A model generated the notes under the pieces. It was not told the origin of the DNA. It did not search any database and saw nothing but the letters and a program-made list of their open reading frames with translations. DNA of 64,000 nucleotides, taken from the NCBI GenBank assembly GCA_964019155.1, contig OZ025244.1, positions 10,400,444 to 10,464,443 on the forward strand, in the 5' to 3' direction. Each line of letters begins with the position of its first letter. Positions within the stretch are counted from its first letter, which is position 1. Position numbers and translations under genes: made by a program. This document shows positions 43,735-56,479 of the stretch, piece after piece. This stretch comes from Osedax fenrisi (Eukaryota > Annelida > Polychaeta > Sabellida > Siboglinidae).

Positions 43735-46010
43735 GTATTACTGAGAATTGGTTAACTACTGATGATTATACTCTAGCTTCCCAACTGACCTCTGATTGTT
43801 TTTAAGTATTGCTTACTAATAGGTCTACATCACATCGTCGTGTTGCTTGGCTCTGTTATTCTCATCGGAACTTAAGATTATTTCGTTCCCAACCCCATGT
43901 TTATCTTCACATGGAATTATGACCTGTAATATTCAGTTTCCTTCATCATTCACCATTATAATTATACCTATTTACCTTCCACCTTTATATAGCCTATGGA
44001 GTTTCTTATAAGAAAGCTATAGCTGACCTCTCTTCTATTTTAGAATCTTTCACATTAGTTAACACGCGTGTTATCAATTATTTCAAATTAATAATGAAAA
44101 TCATGCTTCCTTATCTCTAAACTTATATTTGATTATTCTCTGTTGCAATATGTTTTCCTTACTAATAACACTAATAGTAATAATATTGACTTTTTTTATA
44201 TCTAGCTGATTCTAAATTAATTTCATATCCCACTTAAAGTTCTCTAATATCTGATCACTTTGTCATATTACTTGGAGACACAAATTAATCGACTTTCTAG
44301 ATCGTTTCGGAAAATCTCCTCTATTGATAAACTAATATGTGTTAACTCTATATTCCATCAACTTAACAACAGTATATACTGTTTGATATATATCGATATA
44401 TTCGATATATATCTTCTGATTTGTCAAAACTTTTTGATTATTTTAATTTGGTATTATCTCATTCGCTTGAAATTGTTGTACCCTCTATTACTCTTATCAA
44501 CCGAACTTATTCTAAGTGTTCCTGGTTTAATACTGAGCTTATTAAACTAAGGCAAATACTTCGTAGACTACAACGTAAATATGCATCCTCTAAATTTTAA
44601 TCTGATCTTATTTCCTTTAAAGTTTTCGATCGCTTTACAATAAAAAACATCTCTCTACCAAACCGTCATACTTTACTGATATGCTCGGTAGTTATGGAAT
44701 ATCTTCTAAACAATTGTTTAAGCTTAAGCTTAAGCTTATACATTATCTTTAACCTTAGTAGGTAAAACCCAGACCAAGCATATTCCGGACCAGCCTGATT
44801 TAGTTATGTGTTCATTGTTTGCCAATTTCTTCCAACAAAAAGTTTCTAGCATTATCAATATACTTCCAAACATCAACTCGGCACGACTCAATCTCAATTA
44901 AATATCAACTCATAATCACTGTTCATGTGTTTCGCTTTCCACACATGATATTGCACTCATTTTTATGACATCCTTGAAACCCCCCTTGATCATATTCCAC
45001 TCAATCTACTTCTTTCATTATCACCATATTTTATTTGACTTATCGCGTAAATCATTCATATATCTATTATATAATATATTGTTCCACGCTCAATGAAATA
45101 TTCATAGATTATTCCGATTTAAAAAAAAATAACTCTTGACCAATCTAATGTATCAAGTTATCGTCCATAACTAATATCTTTTATTAATTACAACTTATTA
45201 ATTACAGTATGTGCTAATGTAGTATAATAGGCTATAAGGATATATCGTATTACTATAGTTATCTAGTGCTTTTTATATTATCGATCATAATATTTTTTCT
45301 ATTGGACTTAATTAAATTGGAATACACTGTCAAGTCCACAGTTGGTTTATGTATATTGTTTCATCTAGAACATATTCGGTGAATATTAACTTCTCGTTGT
45401 CTCATCCTTATTTTAACATACATGGTGTTCGACGAGGCTCTGTTCTTGGCCCTATTTTGTTCATTATTTATATTCTTTCTATAAAATCAATTTTACACAA
45501 ATATCCTAATATTAAATATCATATTAACTATCATATTTCTTCAGATATATCCATTTTCTAGTTCTAGTGATTCTGGCCTGATTCAAATATCTATGTTTAA
45601 TTGTATTACTGATCTTACTTAAGAGAACCAATAATTATTGGTTCTCTCATAACTACATTTCCTTAAATATGACTAAAACTAATAGTATAAACCTACTATA
45701 ATATTCTCAAGACACAGTTAACTGTGGAGAATTCTCCTCTATCAATCATTCATCTTTTTATAATATCTCTTCCAACTTCTCAATCTATAACTATCCTATG
45801 TTTCACTATAACCTCTCAACTAGACTAATCTCCACACATTAATAATATGATACGCACTGATAACTATTTTCTATATATTAGAAAATCTCGTTATAAGCTT
45901 ACCTTTGCCATGACTAAATGTTTAATTCACTCGATTTTATTCAGTAGACTTATATACTAATGTAATTATTATTTACGTAACCTGTTAACCTGCTCCTACT
46001 GATTTATTTT
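43735..46010 (+). pseudogene. CR1/L2-like LINE, decayed, copy 1
   Basis: Plus-strand pieces in order: TENWLTTDDYTLASQLTSD (endonuclease start), RVAWLCYSHRNLRLF, AIADLSSILESF, LVLSHSLEIVVPSITLINR, CSWFNTELIKLRQILRRLQR, IIDHNIF, and then the RT motif HGVRRGSVLGPILFIIYILS (from 45,421) followed by YHISSDISIF in place of YADDTQIY. The order is that of a CR1/L2-type ORF2, with the catalytic box lost and many stops. Compared with copy 2 it lacks a 14-base piece near 44,272 and a 19-base piece near 45,163. Confidence 0.8.
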
Positions 46011-46377
46011 ATTTTATTATATGCATAAATGTATATTTATATATTGTATACACACACGGTGTATTTTTATTTATTGTGTATTTATATCCTGAGTAATTCC
46101 AATACCTCCTATAACCTCGAGGTTATAATAGGTCTTGGTAATTCACATTGTGCGTCAATATAAGTAATAGAGGATTCTAGTACATTACTAGTAATGATCC
46201 TTATGTTAAACAGTGATATTATTACTAGTATTCTGGTTTATATTCATTACATTTTAGTTTTTAAATTGTGTGGGGCATTGCCCCCCCTGGTATAAATTTC
46301 TGTCTACGGGACTGGGTACATGAACCTACACTTTTAGAAGTGTGGGGATATAATATGTAATATATCTCCCCCACTGT
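46011..46377. other. AT-rich flank between LINE and inverted-repeat arm
   Basis: It contains the right G-rich end and a palindromic AACCTCGAGGTTATAA segment. No gene was recognised. Confidence 0.4.
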
Positions 46378-47280
46378 TAAGATATACCATGGCCTCCTTT
46401 AGCTTCAGGCCATGAGGCAGGTTTTCGCGAAATAATTTAGAAGGGACGCTTTTTAATGACTTTTTCCATAAATTTATGATTGAATAAATTAAAGAAAAAT
46501 ACACTAATTAATATTTGATAAAGATTATTTTATAATATTAACTATTAATTCATTAAATTAACATATTATATCACATCGTTTTACATGTATTTGTTTAATA
46601 AAATAAAAATTAAATAGTTTAATCTTTGTTAAATATTGTCAAATCTTTGATAATTATATTTAAAATTTAAATATTGTATCTAGTTAAAGTTATTTAATTA
46701 CACTTTTAGGAAAGTAAATGTATATATATGTATAGTATATACATTTAATAATTAATATTTATCAATGGACTATGGTATGTATACTTAATTAATCATATTA
46801 TATATTTAATTCGATGTTTTTAAAATAAATTTAAATTGTAATATTTTTTAATATAATTTATAATACGTTTATCTAGTTAAAGTTATTTAAATACACTTTT
46901 AGATAAGTACATTTACATATATGTATAGTATATACATTTAATAATCAATAGTTATCAATGGATTATGGTATGCATACTTAATTAATCATATTATATATTT
47001 AATTCAATGTTTTTAAAATATAATACATAATATTTTTAATAAATGGGGTTTAAAATTACTTTAATATATTTGGATATTATATTTATTAAATTTATAGATA
47101 CAATTATTATAGTATGTATATTTAATATATCATATTATATATTTAATTCAGTGTTTTTAAGATAATATTTATAATTATAGAATTCCATTTAAAAAAATAT
47201 AAAGTCGTTATTATAATATTTATAATTTTAGTATTTTCAAATTTGTGGATACTATATTAATAAAATTCATATATCCAAAT
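46378..47280. repeat. Left arm of the large inverted-repeat element, copy 1 (truncated)
   Basis: It begins ATACCATGGCCTCCTTTAGC like 51,138 and runs to CATATATCCAAATAT, where the duplication junction cuts it off. Confidence 0.85.
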
Positions 47281-48384
47281 ATAATTTTTCTCAAAATATC
47301 TCAATATTATCTGTATTTATTGAGTTAGACAAATTTTCTCAAATTATCTAACTTTATAGATAATTTTTCTCAAAATATCTCACTATTATCTGTATTTATT
47401 GAGTTAGAAAATTTTTCTCAAATTATCTAACTTTATAGATAATTTTTCTCAAAATATCTCACTATTATCTGTATTTATTGAGTTGGACAATTTTTCTCAA
47501 ATTATCTAACTTTATAGATAATTTTTCTCAAAATATCTCACTATTATCTGTATTTATTGATTTGGACAATTTTTCTCAAATTATCTAAATTTATAGATAA
47601 TTTTTCTCAAAATATCTTACTATTATCTGTATTTATTGAGTTTGACACATTTTCTCAAATTATCTGTGATTTATCTGACATTATCCAACATTATCTGATT
47701 TTGGTTTACTGGGAAGTTTCATTTATATTGTTATCAATTTAATACCTATCTACGCATTACAAATTCAAAATTAAATATAATATCTAATTATTATATGTGA
47801 GGCATATACTAGGCAGTGTGTAACGGATATATAATATTAGATTAAACATTGGCCTCTAATTATTAGAGTTAACAAATGCGTTCGAGTTGTTGTGAACCAC
47901 CTTTAATACGAATAGATAGGTACGTCACGTATGTAACACGTACCGAACACCCACCTTAGGTATAGGGGCATCATAAAATGGGGGGGGGGGGTACATGCGG
48001 GCCCGTAGCCACGGGGGGGGGCTGCGGGGGCAAGGCCCCCCCAGAGATTAGGTAGGCCCCTAAAACGTATTTCATATTAAGTTTTTTTCATATAGTATTT
48101 ACTAGATATTCAATTATATTTATATTTTTATTTTATAATTGTATTTATATTCTATTTATTTATTTATTGTATGTATGATAGTTATATCAATTATAGTGAG
48201 GATCCAATTCAGTATTTATAGTTAAAATTTATAGATAAAATATGTTCTAAAATTATGGTAAATATTAAAAATAAATTTTAATAATTTAATTTCATCTGAT
48301 CTCGGAAATGTCCTAAATGTACAAGTTGTAGAGCAATTTTGGAAATAAAATAAAAATATTTACCGATAATATATATTATAATAT

Positions 48385-48432
<48 letters not shown>

Positions 48433-51400
48433 AAATAATGCAAAAGTTTTACTGAGTATTACTGAGAATTGGTTAACTACTGATGATTATACTCTAGCTT
48501 CCCAACTGACCTCTGATTGTTTTTAAGTATTGCTTACTAATAGGTCTACATCACATCGTCGTGTTGCTTGGCTCTGTTATTCTCATCGGAACTTAAGATT
48601 ATTTCGTTCCCAACCCCATGTTTATCTTCACATGGAATTATGACCTGTAATATTCAGTTTCCTTCATCATTCACCATTATAATTATACCTATTTACCTTC
48701 CACCTTTATATAGCCTATGGAGTTTCTTATAAGAAAGCTATAGCTGACCTCTCTTCTATTTTAGAATCTTTCACATTAGTTAACACGCGTGTTATCAATT
48801 ATTTCAAATTAATAATGAAAATCATGCTTCCTTATCTCTAAACTTATATTTGATTATTCTCTGTTGCAATATGTTTTCCTTACTAATAACACTAATAGTA
48901 ATAATATTGACTTTTTTTATATCTAGCTGATTCTAAATTAATTTCATATCCCACTTAAAGTTCTCTAATATCTGATCACTTTGTCATATTACTTGATTTG
49001 AACTTGCCGGAGACACAAATTAATCGACTTTCTAGATCGTTTCGGAAAATCTCCTCTATTGATAAACTAATATGTGTTAACTCTATATTCCATCAACTTA
49101 ACAACAGTATATACTGTTTGATATATATCGATATATTCGATATATATCTTCTGATTTGTCAAAACTTTTTGATTATTTTAATTTGGTATTATCTCATTCG
49201 CTTGAAATTGTTGTACCCTCTATTACTCTTATCAACCGAACTTATTCTAAGTGTTCCTGGTTTAATACTGAGCTTATTAAACTAAGGCAAATACTTCGTA
49301 GACTACAACGTAAATATGCATCCTCTAAATTTTAATCTGATCTTATTTCCTTTAAAGTTTTCGATCGCTTTACAATAAAAAACATCTCTCTACCAAACCG
49401 TCATACTTTACTGATATGCTCGGTAGTTATGGAATATCTTCTAAACAATTATTTAAGCTTAAGCTTAAGCTTATACATTATCTTTAACCTTAGTAGGTAA
49501 AACCCAGACCAAGCATATTCCGGACCAGCCTGATTTAGTTATGTGTTCATTGTTTGCCAATTTCTTCCAACAAAAAGTTTCTAGCATTATCAATATACTT
49601 CCAAACATCAACTCGGCACGACTCAATCTCAATTAAATATCCACTCATAATCACTGTTCATGTGTTTCGCTTTCCACACATGATATTGCACTCATTTTTA
49701 TGACATCCTTGAAACCCCCCTTGATCATATTCCACTCAATCTACTTCTTTCATTATCACCATATTTTATTTGACTTATCGCGTAAATCATTCATATATCT
49801 ATTATATAATATATTGTTCCACGCTCAATGAAATATTCATAGATTATTCCGATTTAAAAAAAAATAACTCTTGACCAATCTAATGTATCAAGTTATCGTC
49901 AAATATCCCAGTTATCATCCATAACTAATATCTTTTATTAATTACAACTTATTAATTACAGTATGTGCTAATGTAGTATAATAGGCTATAAGGCTATATC
50001 GTATTACTATAGTTATCTAGTGCTTTTTATATTATCGATCATAATATTTTTTCTATTGGACTTAATTAAATTGGAATACACTGTCAAGTCCACAGTTGGT
50101 TTATGTATATTGTTTCATCTAGAACATATTCGGTGAATATTAACTTCTCGTTGTCTCATCCTTATTTTAACATACATGGTGTTCGACGAGGCTCTGTTCT
50201 TGGCCCTATTTTGTTCATTATTTATATTATTTCTATAAAATCAATTTTACACAAATATCCTAATATTAACTATCATATTAACTATCATATTTCTTCAGAT
50301 ATATCCATTTTCTAGTTCTAGTGATTCTGGCCTGATTCAAATATCTATGTTTAATTGTATTACTGATCTTACTTAAGAGAACCAATAATTATTGGTTCTC
50401 TCATAACTACATTTCCTTAAATATGACTAAAACTAATAGTATAAACCTACTATAATATTCTCAAGACACAGTTAACTGTGGAGAATTCTCCTCTATCAAT
50501 CATTCATCTTTTTATAATATCTCTTCCAACTTCTCAATCTATAACTATCCTATGTTTCACTATAACCTCTCAACTAGACTAATCTCCACACATTAATAAT
50601 ATGATACGCACTGATAACTATTTTCTATATATTAGAAAATCTCGTTATAAGCTTACCTTTGCCATGACTAAATGTTTAATTCACTCGATTTTATTCAGTA
50701 GACTTATATACTAATGTAATTATTATTTACGTAACCTGTTAACCTGATCCTACTGATTTATTTTATTTTATTATATGCATAAATGTATATTTATATATTG
50801 TATACACACACGGTGTATTTTTATTTATTGTGTATTTATATCCTGAGTAATTCCAATACCTCCTATAACCTCGAGGTTATAATAGGTCTTGGTAATTCAC
50901 ATTGTGCGTCAATATAAGTAATAGAGGATTCTAGTACATTACTAGTAATGATCCTTATGTTAAACAGTGATATTATTACTAGTATTCTGGTTTATATTCA
51001 TTACATTTTAGTTTTTAAATTGTGTGGGGCATTGCCCCCCCTGGTATAAATTTCTGTCTACGGGACTGGGTACATGAACCTACACTTTTAGAAGTGTGGG
51101 GATATAATATGTAATATATCTCCCCCACTGTTAAGATATACCATGGCCTCCTTTAGCTTAAGGCCATGAGGCAGGTTTTCGCGAAATAATTTAGAAGGGA
51201 CGCTTTTTAATGACTTTTTCCATAAATTTATGATTGAATAAATTAAAGAAAAATACACTAATTAATATTTGATAAAGATTATTTTATAATATTAACTATT
51301 AATTCATTAAATTAACATATTATATCACATCGTTTTACATGTATTTGTTTAATAAAATAAAAATTAAATAGTATAATCTTTGTTAAATATTGTCAAATCT

Positions 51401-52037
51401 TTGATAATTATATTTAAAATTTAAATATTGTATCTAGTTAAAGTTATTTAATTACACTTTTAGGAAAGTAAATGTATATATATATGTATAGTATATACAT
51501 TTAATAATTAATATTTATCAATGGACTATGGTATGTATACTTAATTAATCATATTATATATTTAATTCGATGTTTTTAAAAAAAATTTAAATTGTAATAT
51601 TTTTTAATATAATTTATAATACGTTTATCTAGTTAAAGTTATTTAAATACACTTTTAGATAAGTACATTTACATATATGTATAGTATATACATTTAATAA
51701 TCAATAGTTATCAATGGATTATGGTATGCATACTTAATTAATCATATTATATATTTAATTCAATGTTTTTAAAATATAATACATAATATTTTTAATAAAT
51801 GGGGTTTAAAATTACTTTAATATATTTGGATATTATATTTATTAAATTTATAGATACAATTATTATAGTATGTATATTTAATATATCATATTATATATTT
51901 AATTCAGTGTTTTTAAGATAATATTTATAATTATAGAATTCCATTTAAAAAAATATAAAGTCGTTATTATAATATTTATAATTTTAGTATTTTCAAATTT
52001 GTGGATACTATATTAATAAAATTCATATATCCAAATA
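47281..52037. repeat. Segmental tandem duplication, copy 2
   Basis: The second copy starts within the 79-bp array (five units remain, 47,281 to about 47,665) and follows copy 1 with few differences: two short indels in the LINE, TA-run length, G-run length and single bases. Unlike copy 1 it continues into the rest of the inverted-repeat element at 52,038. Confidence 0.9.
48470..50760 (+). pseudogene. CR1/L2-like LINE, decayed, copy 2
   Basis: The same pseudogene as 43,735-46,010, duplicated with its flanks and sharing the same disabling mutations. It was already dead before the duplication. It keeps the 14-base piece near 49,000 (ATTTGAACTTGCCG) and the 19-base piece near 49,900 that copy 1 lacks. 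The HGVRRGSVLGPILFIIYIIS motif starts at about 50,175. Confidence 0.8.
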
Positions 52038-52271
52038 TTAATTATTATTTAATTATAAATAATGTAATTTAATATAAAGTAATAAATACATTGTATTAAC
52101 AAAGCCAGGGTTTTGGTATTAATAATAATTTTAAATTTAATAGTAAATATAATATATAATAAAATAATAACAATAATATTAAAATTTAGCAAGTTTATAT
52201 ATATTTTTGTTGTTCACATCTGATTTTAATTTTCTATAATTGTTTAATAATATATTGATATTTACTGATAA

Positions 52272-52702
52272 TCATTTTTTTATCATAGAATAAGTATCGC
52301 TATGACAATATGTGCAGATTTCATAAATTTCCATTAATTCGTCATCATTTTTACTAATATATTCTATACTAATTGCTAATATTACATTCTTTTCATATGT
52401 ACATTTAGTAAAGTTAATTTCATATTTAGATACGCATAAATTAAATATATCATAAACAATTTGTATAACTTTAAATAGAATATTAGATGGATATAATAAT
52501 CCCCCACGATTAAGGTCGTCAATATATTTTAAAAATTCTTTATCAATGTCTAGCTGAATAGTATCTTCACTTATTACAAATGCTTTACATTCTTCACATT
52601 TCTTAGATCTGTACGCCTTCTTAGCAACATAACCATATATATATAGCATAGTACCGCCATATCGTCATTAGTATTTAACATGATATCGTCATAATCAAAA
52701 TC
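52272..52702 (-). pseudogene. P-element/THAP9-like transposase C-terminal exon
   Basis: The minus-strand frame of 125 codons (52,649-52,272) contains YGYVAKKAYRSKKCEECKAF (residues 5-24 or so) and DDLNRGGLLYPSNILFKVIQ (from about residue 44). The combination GYV..K....KC..C and GGL.YPS is typical of the C-terminal part of P-element and THAP9-type transposases. Upstream, a good acceptor (TTATAG before GATTTTGATTATGACG) opens an exon near 52,702, but a one-base frame change near 52,648 separates it. The frame ends early: TGA replaces the GGA found in the right arm. The N-terminal THAP and catalytic parts are absent. Confidence 0.65.
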
Positions 52703-52828
52703 CTATAAATAATTAAATTTTATTTTTTAAACAATAGATTATATGTATTTAATATGGTTCGATCAGCCAAATTATATTGTAATTGACCTTAGCAAAGTTT
52801 TCATCATACTTGGATTGTTCTGTACTAA

Positions 52829-54036
52829 ACTGACAACATATTATACTGGAACATGATACTACGGTGTACTGGAACGTGACAATATGTTATGCTGGTACTG
52901 GAATGTGACATTACGTTATACCCGAACTTGAAATTATGGTGTATTGTAATGTGACAACATATTATATTGTAACATGATACTACGGTGTACTGGAACGTGA
53001 CAATATGTTATGCTGGTACTGGAACATGGTATCACATTATGCTGGAACTTGTAATTATGGTGTATTATAATGTGACAACATATTATATTGGAACATGATA
53101 CTACGGTGTACTGGAACGTGACAATATGTTATGCTGGTACTGGAATGTGACATTACGTTATACTGGAACTTGAAATTATGGTGTATTGTAACGTGACAAC
53201 ATATTATGCTGGAACATGATAGTACGGTGCACTGGAACGTGAAAACACATTATGCTGGTAATGGAACATGACATCAAGTTATGCTGGAACTTTTAATTAT
53301 GGTGTATTGTAACGTGACAACACATTATGCTGGAACTTATAAGTACGGTGTACTGGAACGTGAAAACACATTATGCTGGAACTTGTAATTATAGTGTATT
53401 GTAACGTGACAACATATTATATTGGAACATGATACTACGGTGTACTGGAACGTGACAATATGTTATGCTGGTACTGGAACATGGTATCACGTTATGCTGG
53501 AACTTGTAATTATGGTGTATTGTAATGTGACAACATATTATATTGGAACATGATACTACGGTGTACTGGAACGTGACAATATGTTATGCTGGTACTGGAA
53601 CATGGTATCACATTATGCTGGAACTTGTAATTATGGTGTATTATAATGTGACAACATATTATATTGGAACATGATACTACGGTGTACTGGAACGTGACAA
53701 TATGTTATGCTGGTACTGGAATATGACATTACGTTATACTGGAACTTGAAATTATGGTGTATTGTAACGTGACAACATATTATGCTGGAACATGATAGTA
53801 CGGTGCACTGGAACGTGAAAACACATTATGCTGGTAATGGAACATGACATCAAGTTATGCTGGAACTTTTAATTATGGTGTATTGTAACGTGACAACACA
53901 TTATGCTGGAACTTATAAGTACGGTGTACTGGAACGTGAAAACACATTATGCTGGTACTGGAACATGATATCACGTTATGCTGGAACTTGTAATTATGGT
54001 GTATTGTAACGTGACAAAATATTATGCTGGAACTTA
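52829..54036. repeat. Higher-order minisatellite: 23-bp monomers in a 121-bp unit
   Basis: The monomer has the form GGAAC.TGA.A.TA.G.T.T.CT (23 bases). Five distinguishable monomers plus a 6-base GGTACT insert make a 121-bp unit repeated along the array. A still larger segment recurs 576 bp apart (53,211 and 53,787). It abuts the inner end of the right arm of the fold-back element. Confidence 0.92.
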
Positions 54037-54229
54037 TAGTATAGAATATATTAGTAAAAATGATGACGAATTAATGGAAATTTATGAAATCTGCACATAT
54101 TGTCATAGCGATAATTATTCTATGATAAAAAAAGGATTATCAGTATTTATCAATATATTATTAAACAATTATAGAAAATTAAAATCAGATGTGAACAAAA
54201 AAAATATATATAAACTTGCTAAATTTTAA
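54037..54229 (+). pseudogene. Transposase C-terminus in the right arm
   Basis: The plus-strand frame reads EYISKNDDELMEIYEICTY, CHSDNYSMIKKGLSVFINIL and KLKSDVNKKNIYKLAKF, then a stop. It is the inverted duplicate of the end of the left-arm protein and preserves about 30 residues that the left arm loses to a premature TGA. There is no start of its own, and it is fused to minisatellite sequence upstream. Confidence 0.65.
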
Positions 54230-54640
54230 TATTATTGTTATTATTTTATTATATATTATATTTACTATTAAATTTAAAATTATTATTAATACCAAAACCC
54301 TGGCTTTGTTAATACAATGTATTTATTACTTTATATTAAATTACATTATTTATAATTAAATAATAATTAATATTTTGATATATGAATTTTATTAATATAG
54401 TATCCACAAATTTGAAAATACTAAAATTATAAATATTATAATAACGACTTTATATTTTTTAAATGGAATTCTATAACTATAAATATTATCTTATAAACAC
54501 TGAATTAAATATATAATATGATATATTAAATATACATACTATAATAATTGTATCTATAAATTTAATAAATATAATATCCAAATATATTAAAGTAATTTTA
54601 AACCCCATTTATTAAAAATATTATGTATTATATTTTAAAA

Positions 54641-55219
54641 ACATTGACTTAAATATATAATATGATTAATTAAGTATGCATACCATAATCCATTGATAAC
54701 TATTGATTATTAAATGTATATACTATACATATATGTAAATGTACTTATCTAAAAGTGTATTTAAATAACTTTAACTAGATAAACGTATTATAAATTATAT
54801 TAAAAAAAATTACAATTTAAAATTATTTTAAAAACATTGAATTAAATATATAATATGATTAATTAAGTATGCATACCATAATCCATTGATAACTATTAAT
54901 TATTAAATGTATATACTATACATATATATAAATTTACTTATCTAAAAGTGTATTTAAATAACTTTAACTAGATAAACGTATTATAAATTATATTAAAAAA
55001 TATTACAATTTAAATTTTTTTTAAAAACATCGAATTAAATATATAATATGATTAATTAAGTATACATACCATAGTCCATTGATAAATATTAATTATTAAA
55101 TGTATATACTATACATATATATATACATTTACTTTCCTAAAAGTGTAATTAAATAACTTTAACTAGATAAAATATTTAAATTTTAAATATAATTATCAAG
55201 GATTTGACAATATTTAACA
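54641..55219. repeat. 193-bp sub-repeat, three copies, in the right arm
   Basis: The segment starting ACATTGA followed by ATTAAATATATAATATGATT recurs at 54,641, 54,834 and 55,027, exactly 193 bp apart. Only two copies are present in the left arms (46.7-47.0 and 51.4-51.8 kb). Confidence 0.9.
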
Positions 55220-55473
55220 AAGATTATACTATTTAATTTTTATTTTATTAAACAAATACATGTAAAACGATGTGATATAATATGTTAATTTAATGAATTA
55301 ATAGTTAATATTATAAAATAATCTTTATCAGATATTAATTAGTGTATTTTTCTTTAATTTATTCAATCATAAATGTATGGAAAAAGTCGTTAAAAAGCGT
55401 CCCTTCTAAATTAAAATTGAACAAAATAAAAAGTCTGCCTCACGGCCTGAAGCTAAAGGAGGCCATGGATATA

Positions 55474-55659
55474 CACATTATTTTATTGTTTATGAATAAT
55501 ATATTTCTGCTATTTATAGTATTTGTAGTATCATTATATCCAACATTGATTTGTATTGTGTAATCCAATACAAGTCAATCATATTACGCCCTCTATTCTC
55601 ACTTACTTTTTCTATTTAAATTATAATAATTTAACTATATACATACATATATATATATA
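55474..55659. other. Short AT-rich spacer
   Basis: Nothing was recognised between the fold-back element and the next transposon. Confidence 0.4.
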
Positions 55660-56479
55660 CAGTAAAACCTCACTATAAGAAACTATTTTTTTTCAGTACT
55701 TTTTTTCTTATAGAGAGGTTTTCTTATAAAGAGGTTTTTACTTTTCCATTGATTTTAAGAATTAATTTATAATTGAAAATGCATTATATAACCTATAGGT
55801 TATATATATAGTATATTTATTTATTTATATGTATTTAAAAGTATTAATCAAAAGAATAGTCTAGAAATATGATTTATTTAAAATAGTTTTTAATAATTGT
55901 TTGCTTTAAATTATTGTATCTGTACAATGTTTAGATAACAGATTAATAGAGTCATACTATTTTCATGAATTGTTATTCGCTAGATATAATTGTATGCTAA
56001 GTATAATAATCTATTATATATTTAATAAATAATTTTATAATATATTAAATTGTATCATCAATAAATTTAAGGAAATAACATCATTAATTTATTTTAATAA
56101 ATTTATGAATATACAATAATATTTATTAATTAATTTTAATAAATTCAATGATAAAAATAACATTTATTAATTCATTTTAATTCATTTCAAGCTATTTATG
56201 TAATATAAAATATTTGTAGAGAAAAAAAATATCTTATATAATAATTCATTTCTATAATTGTTATCAATATATTATACTTCTATTTATATATAATTATTTT
56301 TTATATTTTTTATACAATAAGTTTCTTATAAAGAGGTTTTTCTTATATTTTTCTTATAATATTTTCTTATAAAGAGGTTTTTTAATGTGGAAAAGGTTGA
56401 ATTCCAACCAAATGTGTAAACAATTTTCTTATAAAGAGGTTTTTCTTATAAAGAGGTTTCTTATAGAGAGGTTTTACTG
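55660..56479. mobile_element. Pogo/mariner-like MITE, 820 bp
   Basis: The left end CAGTAAAACCTCACTATAAG and the right end TTATAGAGAGGTTTTACTG are inverted. The CTTATAAAGAGGTTTT word is repeated several times just inside the right end. It lies in a TA run, consistent with a TA target. The interior has no intact transposase. An inverted, truncated relative lies at 31,020-31,413. Confidence 0.8.

Larger units (their letters stand above)
42396..47280. repeat. Segmental tandem duplication, copy 1
   Basis: It is nearly identical to 47,281-52,037. It starts inside the fourth unit of the 79-bp array and includes a G-tract element, a LINE pseudogene and the left arm of the inverted-repeat element. 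It ends abruptly at 47,280, where array sequence starts again. Confidence 0.9.
51138..55473. mobile_element. Large inverted-repeat (fold-back) element with P-like transposase fragment
   Basis: The left arm (51,138-52,371) and right arm (54,037-55,473) are inverted copies. The outer ends read CCATGGCCTCCTTTAGCTT on one side and its inverse on the other. The arms contain a 193-bp sub-repeat present twice on the left and three times on the right, which explains their different lengths. The arms' inner ends encode the C-terminus of a transposase-like protein. The centre holds that protein's remaining exon and a minisatellite. A target duplication was not identified. If transcribed through, the arms would form a long double-stranded RNA. 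Confidence 0.8.

Noticed and set aside
44260..44550. 96-codon plus-strand frame inside the LINE pseudogene (also at 48,998)
   Set aside because: It is in a different frame from the LINE motifs and is leucine/isoleucine-rich by composition; it exists twice only because the region is duplicated.
52829..54036. A CRISPR-like array
   Set aside because: There are no unique spacers; all of it is diverged 23-bp monomers in eukaryotic DNA.
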